A stretch of 64,000 nucleotides of DNA from Roseomonas sp. (GTDB taxonomy: Bacteria > Pseudomonadota > Alphaproteobacteria > Acetobacterales > Acetobacteraceae). Each line of letters starts with the position of its first letter. The stretch's first letter is position 1. Below are positions 18,804 through 26,300 of this stretch, piece by piece. The stretch is from positions 91,329 through 155,328 of the forward strand of contig JADCFN010000016.1 of NCBI GenBank assembly GCA_020249505.1, written 5' to 3'. The translations under genes and the position numbers were made by a program. The notes under the pieces were generated by a model. That model had not been told where the DNA came from. It made no database searches and saw only the letters and a program-made list of their open reading frames with translations.

Positions 18804-19684
18804 GCCGGAGGCATGGCCCAGACCGCGGCCTCATTCCCCGGTGCGTAGTAATTATTGGTGATCGCCGCATTGCGATTGACCAGTGGGCGCATGAAAAGCG
18901 GGTGCGTCATGCTGCGGATTTCATGTTCCACTTCAAACAGCACGCGGCCATCATTCGGGTCCACCACCTTGATGAAGCGATATTGATGCGCGCTGTCCTC
19001 ACGCGAAATCAACCCGCGTTCATTAAGCCGATTATAGATCCCGCCGAAATCCACAAAGGCCAATTGAATGTGATGGCCATCAAAGGCGGGTTGCGGCTTG
19101 TCGGTTTCGCGGAAGATCAGGAATTGCTCCCGCGCCACGCGCACATAAAGCGCGCCATCGCGCATTGCCGTGCTGGTGCCGATGATCTGTTCATAAAACC
19201 GCGCCATGCCAGGCAGCGTGCCGGGTGCGACATCAAATTCAACATAGGGCATGCCAAGCGTGATGCGGCCGAGCTTTTCGGCATCCGGTGTGTGGCAGCG
19301 CATGCGATTGCCCCAAGGGCAAGTCACATCCACATGATCGGCGGCTTCGGCAAAGCTGTATTGCGTGCCTTCCAGCCAACGTCGCGCACGATCCAGCCGA
19401 TGCAATAGCTGCGCACGATCCGGCAGCACCAGCCCCACCGTGCCGCGCAGTACCTGCGCCGGGCCGGCCGGCAAATGGAATTGGCTGATGCCGACATTGG
19501 CCCACATATTGTCAATGCCCGTCATCAAATAGGGATCGCGCGTCAGGCCAAGCGCACTGATGTAGAAGGCGGTTGCCTTCAACTGATCCGGCACTTGCAG
19601 ATTGACATGCTGCAATTCGACAACATTGCCGAGGGATTCCTCGGTCCGATCCCAGGGGCAGGCGAGTTTAGGGGTGCCATCCAT
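18800..19684 (-). CDS. VOC-superfamily (glyoxalase/dioxygenase-like) protein
   Basis: Protein of 294 residues with two glyoxalase-like modules. The first opens with VVELQHVNLQVPDQLKATAFYISALGL, the usual beta-alpha-beta start with a metal-ligand histidine; the second starts near LGMPYVEFDVAPGTLPGMARFY. Between and after them are further candidates for metal ligands (HHIQLAFVD). Such proteins include extradiol dioxygenases, fosfomycin-type transferases and isomerases; the function here is unknown. It ends on top of the last four bases of ccmB, convergent. Confidence 0.7.
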   Translation of the reverse strand: MDGTPKLACPWDRTEESLGNVVELQHVNLQVPDQLKATAFYISALGLTRDPYLMTGIDNMWANVGISQFHLPAGPAQVLRGTVGLVLPDRAQLLHRLDRARRWLEGTQYSFAEAADHVDVTCPWGNRMRCHTPDAEKLGRITLGMPYVEFDVAPGTLPGMARFYEQIIGTSTAMRDGALYVRVAREQFLIFRETDKPQPAFDGHHIQLAFVDFGGIYNRLNERGLISREDSAHQYRFIKVVDPNDGRVLFEVEHEIRSMTHPLFMRPLVNRNAAITNNYYAPGNEAAVWAMPPA

Positions 19685-19939
19685 CGTTTCGCTCCTTTGG
19701 TTTGTTGCTTGCGGAATTTACCATTATAGAAAGGTCGATGAGGGCCTTGTGATGCTCCAGTCTTCGACTCACCCATGCGAACCTCTCTTTCGCTTGTCGC
19801 ACTTAAACTTCGGGAGAGCATCAGATGTTTGGTACGAAAAGACAAGTCTACCCAAGACAGCGTTTCTTCGATCTGCAATAAAATTCTCAGGCTGATTTCC
19901 TGATCAAAGAGGAATTTTTGCGGTGGCAAGGGTACTCAC
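19685..19939. other. Gene-free stretch at the edge of a low-G+C patch
   Basis: No ORF here has family-like content, and base composition drops visibly compared with both sides. I see no tRNA, terminator or intact mobile element in it. Confidence 0.4.
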
Positions 19940-20431
19940 TCAGGGCAAGAAGCGAGTCCAAAACCGAAGCCAAGCACGGACCTCATGGACCCGACCACCT
20001 TCGTCAAGTGACAGGATGATATGCCAAATGTTTAGGAAAAAAGGATTCTGGTAGTTTTCGAACATCACTGAGCAGTAATACACGCCACCCAGGTCTGGAC
20101 GTAGGCTGCAGTCAACTTTGGAGCCTTGGACTATGCGTGCCGAATCTCGAATAACGCGAAGAAGTGTTTCTAGGTCAGTATTTTCTGCCGCCGTCATTAA
20201 GTCTTTTGAGAGCGCAGCGCCACGCTCCTCGGGGTCAGCAATATGATCGTAAGCGAGAAAATTGATGGAATGGCGATCCGCATAACGAAGCTTCGGCGGG
20301 CTGGAAGGACCAACCCCCCAAAGAGAGCAAAAAAAGAATAAAAATATCCACAGAGTTGGATTAGAAAGCGAAGAATTTTTCCATTCAGAATAAAGAATAG
20401 TCTCCTCCCGATCTCTTCCATGTGCGAACAA
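19940..20431 (-). CDS. Hypothetical protein with one N-terminal membrane segment
   Basis: ORF of 163 residues that I do not recognise. One strongly hydrophobic segment (LWIFLFFFCSLWGVG, about 28-42) suggests a signal anchor or uncleaved signal peptide, followed by a soluble, charged region with two cysteines (VDCSLRP and VYYCSVMF) that could pair in the periplasm, and an aromatic C-terminus. Its G+C content is clearly lower than in neighbouring genes and codon choice is different, so recent acquisition is plausible. No cotranscribed partner is evident. It could be non-coding; the moderate length and the membrane segment are the only support. Confidence 0.5.
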   Translation of the reverse strand: MFAHGRDREETILYSEWKNSSLSNPTLWIFLFFFCSLWGVGPSSPPKLRYADRHSINFLAYDHIADPEERGAALSKDLMTAAENTDLETLLRVIRDSARIVQGSKVDCSLRPDLGGVYYCSVMFENYQNPFFLNIWHIILSLDEGGRVHEVRAWLRFWTRFLP

Positions 20432-20514
20432 TGACCAGTTAGCTTGGTTTTACCTACCGCCGCCCCATTTGGCTACATGAGTGTAAACCGGAATGATGAT
20501 CAATAGAAGCCAGC

Positions 20515-21477
20515 CTATTCCGCCGCCTTCGGCGCATAGCCAAGGCCGCCTTGGTATTTCTCGGCCGCTTCCGTTGGCAGGAATTCGGCTTCCATTTCGC
20601 GGATGCGGTCAAAGCCGGCGAAGCCATGCAGATTACCCATGGGGTGCTGCTTGAAGCGCGCATCATAGGCGGCCTCCGCCATGGGGCCTTCGGCCTTCAG
20701 CGTGGTGGCGAAATCATGGATCGCCATGATGGTGGCACGCATCGCCGCACCCGGCAGGATGCAGGCGCGAATGCCAATCGCCGCCATTTCTTCCGCCGTG
20801 AAGCGGGGAGAAATGCCGGTCATGTTGTAGAAGACCGGGCCTTTCACCGCCTGGCAGATATGCGCCACTTCTTCCTTGTCCTTTGGGCCTTCCACGAAAG
20901 CGAGGTCCGCGCCCGCTTCCAAAAACGCATTGGCGCGGGTGATGGCTTCTTCCATGGAACCGCCATGCGCACCGCGCGCATCTGTACGCGCGATGATGAC
21001 GAAATCCGGGTCAAGCGCATCGCGCGTTTTGCAGGCGGCGCGGATTTTCAGCACCGCTTCATCGCGCGCGATCACTTCTCGTCCAGCCACATGGCCGCAG
21101 CGCTTGGGCGCCACCTGGTCTTCCAAATGCATCCCCGCCACACCGGCGCGGATATATTCTTCCACCGTGCGGACCACATTGATGGCATTGCCAAAGCCGG
21201 TATCGGCATCGGCAATCAATGGCGCACGCACGGCAGAGGCGATCAGCTTCGCATTCAGCGCCATTTCGGTCAGCGTAATGAGCCCTGCATCAGGCAGGCC
21301 GAGCAGGTTCAGCGAGGTGCCATAGCCCGACATATACAGTGCGGGAAAACCCGCATGTTCCAGAATGCGGGCCGACATGGCGTTGAAGCAACCCGGCAGG
21401 ATCAGCGGCGCGGGTTCGCCCAGAAGCGCGCGCAAGCGTGTGGTGGCGCGGGCGGGGCTGGCTTGACCAAGGCGCAT
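20515..21477 (-). CDS. Isocitrate lyase / PEP mutase family protein (oxaloacetate decarboxylase or methylisocitrate lyase-like)
   Basis: TIM-barrel enzyme of 320 residues. I placed the start at 21477, where an AAGGAAAA site precedes MRLGQASPARATTRLR; a longer frame extends into the nitroreductase gene but has no family content. The metal-binding DADTGFGNA, the EDQVAPKRCGH loop holding the catalytic cysteine, IARTDARG and FVEGPKDKEE are all typical. The KRCGH form occurs in methylisocitrate lyase and related lyases. It is the last gene of a minus-strand set with a nitroreductase and a monooxygenase, so it may cleave a product of that pathway. Confidence 0.88.
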   Translation of the reverse strand: MRLGQASPARATTRLRALLGEPAPLILPGCFNAMSARILEHAGFPALYMSGYGTSLNLLGLPDAGLITLTEMALNAKLIASAVRAPLIADADTGFGNAINVVRTVEEYIRAGVAGMHLEDQVAPKRCGHVAGREVIARDEAVLKIRAACKTRDALDPDFVIIARTDARGAHGGSMEEAITRANAFLEAGADLAFVEGPKDKEEVAHICQAVKGPVFYNMTGISPRFTAEEMAAIGIRACILPGAAMRATIMAIHDFATTLKAEGPMAEAAYDARFKQHPMGNLHGFAGFDRIREMEAEFLPTEAAEKYQGGLGYAPKAAE

Positions 21478-21488
21478 CGGTGTTTTCC

Positions 21489-22319
21489 TTATTTCAGCGG
21501 GAAACCAAGGGAGCGCAGCGCGGCCTTCAGCCCATCCCGTCCACGCAGCGCGCCAATGGTGCCGATGCGTGAAATCACGCGCTGCGACCAATTATCCGCG
21601 GCCATTTCATAACGCTTGGAATAATCAGCGAGTTTTTCATCATAGGCAGCGCGCAGCGATTTTTCCTTGGCGGTGGAATAGGTTTCGTGATGCAGCACCG
21701 CTTCCTGCGAAAGCCGCGGCTTCACCGCGCTTTCCTTGCCCGGCGCGGCATAGCCCACGCAAAGGCCAAAGACCGCTGCTGCACCTGGCGGCAGGCCCAG
21801 CATGGCGGCCACGCGCGGCACATCATTGCGCAGCGCGCCGATATAAACCGTGGCAAGGCCTAGGCTTTCCGCCGCCACCACGGCGTTTTGTGCGGCCAAG
21901 CCGGCATCAATCGCCGCCACCAGGAAGGTTTCCAGGAAGGGCATGCCGGCCAGCGCCACACCTTCCTGCTCACCCAGGCGTTCATTGCGCGACACATCGG
22001 CGATGAACACCAGGAAGATCGGGCATTGTTCGATATGCTTCTGGCCGCCCGCAATCGCCGCCAGCGCCTTGCGCTTTTCCGGATCGTTTACCGAAACCAC
22101 GGACCAGGTTTGCAAATTGGATGATGTCGCCGCCGATTGCGCCGCCGCGATCAGGGTTTCCAGCGTGCCGGCCGGCGGCGCATCCGCGCGATAACCGCGC
22201 ACGGAACGGTGCGAGAGCAGCAGCGAAATCGTCTCATTCCAAGGGCCGAGCTTGGGTTCGGCGCCGGCGCCGTAACGCGCTGTCAGGGCGGCTGGGGCCG
22301 ACAATTGCATGCCATCCAT
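21489..22319 (-). CDS. NADPH-dependent nitroreductase / flavin reductase (NfsA/FRP-like)
   Basis: FMN-binding oxidoreductase of 276 residues. The N-terminal LLLSHRSVRGYRADAPP and AAQSAATSSNLQTWSVV are the phosphate and isoalloxazine contacts of the NfsA/FRP branch, and GLCVGYA and KPRLSQEAVLHHETY near the C-terminus fit as well. Such enzymes reduce nitro groups, quinones or free flavin. The monooxygenase just upstream on the same strand needs reduced FMN, so a flavin-reductase role is attractive but inferred. It ends 11 bases before the isocitrate-lyase-family gene. Confidence 0.87.
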   Translation of the reverse strand: MDGMQLSAPAALTARYGAGAEPKLGPWNETISLLLSHRSVRGYRADAPPAGTLETLIAAAQSAATSSNLQTWSVVSVNDPEKRKALAAIAGGQKHIEQCPIFLVFIADVSRNERLGEQEGVALAGMPFLETFLVAAIDAGLAAQNAVVAAESLGLATVYIGALRNDVPRVAAMLGLPPGAAAVFGLCVGYAAPGKESAVKPRLSQEAVLHHETYSTAKEKSLRAAYDEKLADYSKRYEMAADNWSQRVISRIGTIGALRGRDGLKAALRSLGFPLK

Positions 22320-22376
22320 TTGGGTAGTCCTTTGCGATGATGGGGGAAGCCTAGGCCAGAATGGCGCGGTGGGAAA

Positions 22377-23732
22377 TCACCCTGCCCGACGCCACCCCGC
22401 CGCCGGGTGGGGAGCGGCCAGCAAAGGCCCGGCGCCAAAGAGTTTTTGCCGGTAGCTCCCCGGCGCATAGCCGCGCTTATACCGCCCGCGTTCCTGCAGG
22501 GCCGGCACCAAAAGCCGCACCACATCTTCCAGGCATTCCGGGGTGATTGTGCGCGAGAGGTTGAAGCCATCCACATCCGCCTGATCCACCCAGGCAATGA
22601 GTTCCTCGGCTACTTCTTCAACAGAACCAACAATCGGCGGTTGGCGGCTGCCCAGCACCATGCGGTCCATCAGCGCGCGCTTGGTGGCGCGCGGTGCGGC
22701 GGCGCGCAAAGCCTCCACATTGGAACGGATGGCCTGGCTTTGCCCGGCATCGGGCAATTCCTCATCGGCGGCAAAACGCGCCAGATCAATGCCAAGCGAA
22801 GCCGAGGCATGCGCCAGCGCGCCTTCAATGCTGGCATGCTGGCGATATTCGGCGAGCTTCGCCTCAGCCTCCGCCCGCGTGCGGCCAATGATCAGCGTGG
22901 CGCCGACAAAGATGCGGATCGGGCGCGGTGCGGCGCGGGCGCGCAAATCCGCGACCAGCTTCGCAACATGCGGCTTTGGTCCGCCATTCACAAAGACGCA
23001 TTCGGCATGGCGCGCGGCAAAACCCCGCCCGCGATCCGAAGCGCCGGCCTGATACAAAACCGGCGTGCGCTGCGGGGATGGTTCCACCAGATGCGGCGCA
23101 TCCAGCCGATATTGCCGGCCTTCATGGCGGATGCGCTTCACGCGCGCGGGATCGGCATAGATGCCTCCCGCGCGGTCGCGCTTCACGGCATCAGCGGCCC
23201 AGGATTCCTCCCACAGCCGATAGACAATTTCCATATATTCATCGGCCAGATCGTAGCGATCATCATGCGCCATTTGCCGATCAAGCCCCATGGCGCGCGC
23301 CGCACTATCCAGATAGCCGGTCACGATATTCCAGCCGATGCGCCCTTGCGTCAGATGATCCAGCGTTGAGAAACGCCGCGCCAGCAGGGCCGGGCTTTCC
23401 CATGCGAGGTTACACGTCACGCCAAAGCCAAGGTTGCGCGTGGCCGCCGCCATGGCCGGCACAAGCAGCATGGGATCAAGCAGCGGCACCTGCACGGCAT
23501 TCCTGATCGCCGCATCGCCATTCCCGCCATGCACATCATAAATGCCCAGCACATCGGCCAGAAACAGCCCATCAAACAGGCCTTCTTCCAATAGCCGCGC
23601 CAATCCCATCCAGTAATCAAGCGAAAGATAGTCAGCCGAGCGATCCCGTGGATGCGTCCACATGCCCTGCTGGATATGACCCAGACAGGCCATGTCAAAA
23701 GCATTGAAGCGGATTTCGCGCGGAGCGGTCAC
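22377..23732 (-). CDS. FMN-dependent monooxygenase, NtaA/SnaA/DszA family
   Basis: Luciferase-like two-component monooxygenase of 451 residues, the normal family length. Recognisable segments are FNAFDMACLGHIQQGMW, LADVLGIYDVHGG, the NLGFGVTCNLAWESPALLARRFSTLDHLTQGRIGWNIVT region, QAGASDRGRGFAARHAE and GSVEEVAEEL near the end. Family members oxidise chelators (nitrilotriacetate), sulfones (dibenzothiophene sulfone) or alkanes with FMNH2 supplied by a separate reductase. Its start overlaps the stop of the upstream thioesterase-like gene by four bases, so the two are translationally coupled. Confidence 0.9.
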   Translation of the reverse strand: MTAPREIRFNAFDMACLGHIQQGMWTHPRDRSADYLSLDYWMGLARLLEEGLFDGLFLADVLGIYDVHGGNGDAAIRNAVQVPLLDPMLLVPAMAAATRNLGFGVTCNLAWESPALLARRFSTLDHLTQGRIGWNIVTGYLDSAARAMGLDRQMAHDDRYDLADEYMEIVYRLWEESWAADAVKRDRAGGIYADPARVKRIRHEGRQYRLDAPHLVEPSPQRTPVLYQAGASDRGRGFAARHAECVFVNGGPKPHVAKLVADLRARAAPRPIRIFVGATLIIGRTRAEAEAKLAEYRQHASIEGALAHASASLGIDLARFAADEELPDAGQSQAIRSNVEALRAAAPRATKRALMDRMVLGSRQPPIVGSVEEVAEELIAWVDQADVDGFNLSRTITPECLEDVVRLLVPALQERGRYKRGYAPGSYRQKLFGAGPLLAAPHPAAGWRRAG

Positions 23733-24622
23733 AACCCGAGCCCCGGCACCAGCAAGCCTTCCAGCAACCGCCTTCTCTCAGGCGGGATCGCCACCGCCTT
23801 GCGTGCCTTGAGGTCAAAGCTGACGCCGACCGCTTCCGCCGCCGCAACCGGCGCACCAGTAACCCCATCATGCAGCAAATGCGTCCAGGTGGTGGTTTTC
23901 TCACCGAGCGCACGCAGGCCGCTTCGGATGATCAGCAAATCGCCAATCCGCATCGGTTGCAGATAGACAAGCCGATATTCCAAGGCCGCGCTGCCAAGCC
24001 CTTCTTCGCGCGCGCCAAGCTCCGCCCCCGGAAAGCGCAGATTGGGCACGCCATCCCAAATGCGAGAAATCACTACATCCGGGCGCATCAGCCCGGCGCG
24101 GTCACAATCCTCGGCCCGGATGGCGCCGATATAGGCATCGGTCAGGCCCAAGGCGGCAGCGCCAGCGGCATCGGGTAGCGGGCGGATGGGATCAAAAGGC
24201 AGGCCACGCGGCCCGGCGTGATCCGGCAGGGTGGTAGCCAGGCCGGCGATTTTCTCATCCAGCCCCGCCGGCAGCGGCAGGATTGCGCCCGAGGCCGGGT
24301 CCCGCAATTCAATATCCGAAACCAGCGCGGCCGAGGCCACCCCCGTGCCGCTATTCCTGATTTCCACATAGGCGCGCAGCCGATCCCCGCGCCTCTCGAC
24401 AATGCCGCCGAAAATCGTAAACGGCGTCCCCGCCGCCATTTCACGCAAGAAGCGGATATGCTGATCCACTGGCGCGAAAAAGCCGCGATCCGGCGTGATG
24501 CCAAGCGCCAGCGCCAGCCAGGCCAGCCCATCCCCCGCGCGGGCAATGTAATGGCGCACATTCATATGCCCCATCACATCGCATTCGCCGCTTTGCACGC
24601 TGCCCTTGCCGATAACGATCAT
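23729..24622 (-). CDS. Acyl-CoA thioesterase-like double hotdog protein
   Basis: Protein of 297 residues from the ATG at 24622 (MIVIGKGSVQSGECDVMGHMNVRHY). The longer open frame upstream lacks family features and reaches past the divergent gene start. GECDVMGHMNVRHYIARAGD is the classic hotdog-thioesterase motif with the catalytic aspartate; the second half (VVISRIWDGVPN..., EYRLVYLQPMRIGDLLIIRSGL, TTWTHLLHDGVTGAPVA) reads as a second hotdog domain. It likely hydrolyses an acyl-CoA and is coupled to the monooxygenase after it. Substrate unknown. Confidence 0.8.
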   Translation of the reverse strand: MIVIGKGSVQSGECDVMGHMNVRHYIARAGDGLAWLALALGITPDRGFFAPVDQHIRFLREMAAGTPFTIFGGIVERRGDRLRAYVEIRNSGTGVASAALVSDIELRDPASGAILPLPAGLDEKIAGLATTLPDHAGPRGLPFDPIRPLPDAAGAAALGLTDAYIGAIRAEDCDRAGLMRPDVVISRIWDGVPNLRFPGAELGAREEGLGSAALEYRLVYLQPMRIGDLLIIRSGLRALGEKTTTWTHLLHDGVTGAPVAAAEAVGVSFDLKARKAVAIPPERRRLLEGLLVPGLGL

Positions 24623-24745
24623 GGAATCACCCCTGGGAACCGCCCGCAGAACACCCTGCCCTGCCTTTCCATGCAAGTTATGGCCCCTTGAGCCCGCCGA
24701 AACTTCGGCGCAGCATACCCGAAAGCAAAAGGAAGGAACCGCGCC

Positions 24746-25822
24746 ATGGATGTCGGTATTTTCAACCTCATGGGCTATCGCAATCGCGGCGTGCCCACGG
24801 CCTCGATCTATGACCAGACCATCGCTCAGGTGAAGGCCGCGGAAGCCGCCGGCTTCAACATCGCCTGGTTCGCCGAGCATCACTTCTCCAACTACTGCGT
24901 CTGCCCATCGCCGCTGATGATGCTGGCGCGGCTGGCGGGCGAGACCTCACGCATCAAACTCGCTTCCGGCGTTGTCATCGTGCCGCTGTACCACCCTTCC
25001 CGCCTGATTGCCGAAATCGGCATGGTGGATTCGCTGACCCATGGGCGCCTCGTCCTCGGCGTTGGTAGCGGGTACCAGCCTTATGAGTTTGAACGCTTCG
25101 ATGCATCCCTTCAGGAAGCGCCGCACCGCCTGTTGGAGGTGATGGCCATGATGGAAAAGGCCTTTGGCGGCGAGACCTTTTCGCATGAGGGCGAATATTA
25201 TTCCCTGCCGCAAACCCACATCGCCCCACGCCCCGCCGGCAAGCTGCCGGAGATTTGGGTGGCCGGCGACAACCCCGATTTGCATCGCTACGCCGCGCAA
25301 CGTGACTGCGTGGTGATGGTAACCCCCCGCCACTTCACCCCTGCCCTTTTGGCCGCCGCGCGCCGGCGCTTTGAAGATATCTGGCGCGCCGCCGGCAAGC
25401 CGCCCGAGGCGTTGCGCTTCGGCGCCATGCGCCCCTTCTGCGTGACAGATGACAAGGCCGAAGCCATGGCCTTCCTTGAAAATGCCCGCTGGCAAATCCG
25501 CCTGTCCCAAAGCCTGCGCCGCAAGGAACAGGAAATGGATGGCGGCCTGTTGGTGGAAAAAACCTGGGAAGGTGAACCAAGCCTGGAAGAAATGGGGTCC
25601 TTCATGCTGGTGGGCGACGCCGATACGGTGGCCGCGCGCATGGCCGCCGAAATCCGCGCCGCCAGCCCCTGCCACTATCTGCTGCAAATGCAGATTGGCG
25701 ACCTGCCGCCCGCCATCGCCATGAACACCATCAAGGCGTGGGAGGCTGCCATCCGCCCCCGCCTGGAACGCGAATTCGGCCCGCTGCACCGGATTGGGGT
25801 GCCGGTACCGGCTGCTGCCTGA
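24746..25822 (+). CDS. LLM-class flavin-dependent oxidoreductase
   Basis: Bacterial-luciferase-fold enzyme of 358 residues. MDVGIFNLMGYRNRGV opens the barrel, AGFNIAWFAEHHFSNYC and TSRIKLASGVVIVPLYHPSRLIAEIGMVD hold flavin contacts, and GRLVLGVGSGYQPYEFERF is the phosphate-binding segment. Such enzymes use FMNH2 for oxygenation or F420/FMN for hydride transfer. It is divergent from the thioesterase-monooxygenase set, with a 123-base gap that probably holds both promoters, so the two units may serve the same degradation pathway. Confidence 0.9.
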   Translation: MDVGIFNLMGYRNRGVPTASIYDQTIAQVKAAEAAGFNIAWFAEHHFSNYCVCPSPLMMLARLAGETSRIKLASGVVIVPLYHPSRLIAEIGMVDSLTHGRLVLGVGSGYQPYEFERFDASLQEAPHRLLEVMAMMEKAFGGETFSHEGEYYSLPQTHIAPRPAGKLPEIWVAGDNPDLHRYAAQRDCVVMVTPRHFTPALLAAARRRFEDIWRAAGKPPEALRFGAMRPFCVTDDKAEAMAFLENARWQIRLSQSLRRKEQEMDGGLLVEKTWEGEPSLEEMGSFMLVGDADTVAARMAAEIRAASPCHYLLQMQIGDLPPAIAMNTIKAWEAAIRPRLEREFGPLHRIGVPVPAAA

Positions 25823-25868
25823 ATTAGGCGCTTGACCCAGAGCCCCGCGATTTGGCACTGATTCAGGC

Positions 25869-26153
25869 GTGGTGACGCTTACGCCAGTCAGTCGCGGGGA
25901 TGAGGATACGCTCTGGGCCGTTGTGGCAACCGTGGGGCGCAAAAGCCGCGTGGCCGAGGTTTTCCGTTCCCGCTCCGCCGCCCTGAATGACCGAGACTGG
26001 CGCGACCAACAAGTGCGCGCCTACGCCGATTGGCTTATCCGCGCCAAACAACCCGTGCCTCATTATTCCGTGACACCCATCAAACGAAGTGACCTGCCCC
26101 GGAAATGGACGCCATTGCCGGCACTTGGGTTTTTGCGGGGGCAGATGGTGTGA
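25869..26153 (+). CDS. Hypothetical small protein
   Basis: GTG-started ORF of 94 residues that I do not recognise. It is rich in Arg, Trp and Pro (RDWRDQQVRAYADWLIRAKQPVPHYSVTP), with no signal peptide, membrane segment or metal motif. It follows the flavin oxidoreductase on the same strand after 46 bases. The regular, hydrophilic composition looks like coding sequence rather than a shadow, but there is no family support, so it may be spurious. Confidence 0.35.
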   Translation: MVTLTPVSRGDEDTLWAVVATVGRKSRVAEVFRSRSAALNDRDWRDQQVRAYADWLIRAKQPVPHYSVTPIKRSDLPRKWTPLPALGFLRGQMV

Positions 26154-26172
26154 GGGGGTGGGGGGGCCTCAT

Positions 26173-26224
26173 GGAGGGGCGCTGCCCCTCCAAACCACCC
26201 CGCCAAAGGCCGGGGGGCCTTTGG
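26173..26224. repeat. Double-hairpin, REP-like intergenic element
   Basis: Two adjacent palindromes: GGAGGGGC / GCCCCTCC with a three-base loop (26173-26191) and CCAAAGGCC / GGCCTTTGG with a four-base loop (26203-26224). Such paired G+C-rich hairpins occur as dispersed intergenic repeats in related genomes as far as I recall. It could also terminate the upstream transcript. Confidence 0.5.
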
Positions 26225-26300
26225 AAACCGGGTTTGGGCGTTGAAGATCAAGGGTTGAGGCTTTATTTCTACGCTCAAACATCAGGCGCGGCGTTTCATA

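Noticed and set aside
21478..21591. N-terminal extension of the isocitrate-lyase-family protein
   Set aside because: Runs into the nitroreductase gene; a good ribosome site and family start occur at 21477.
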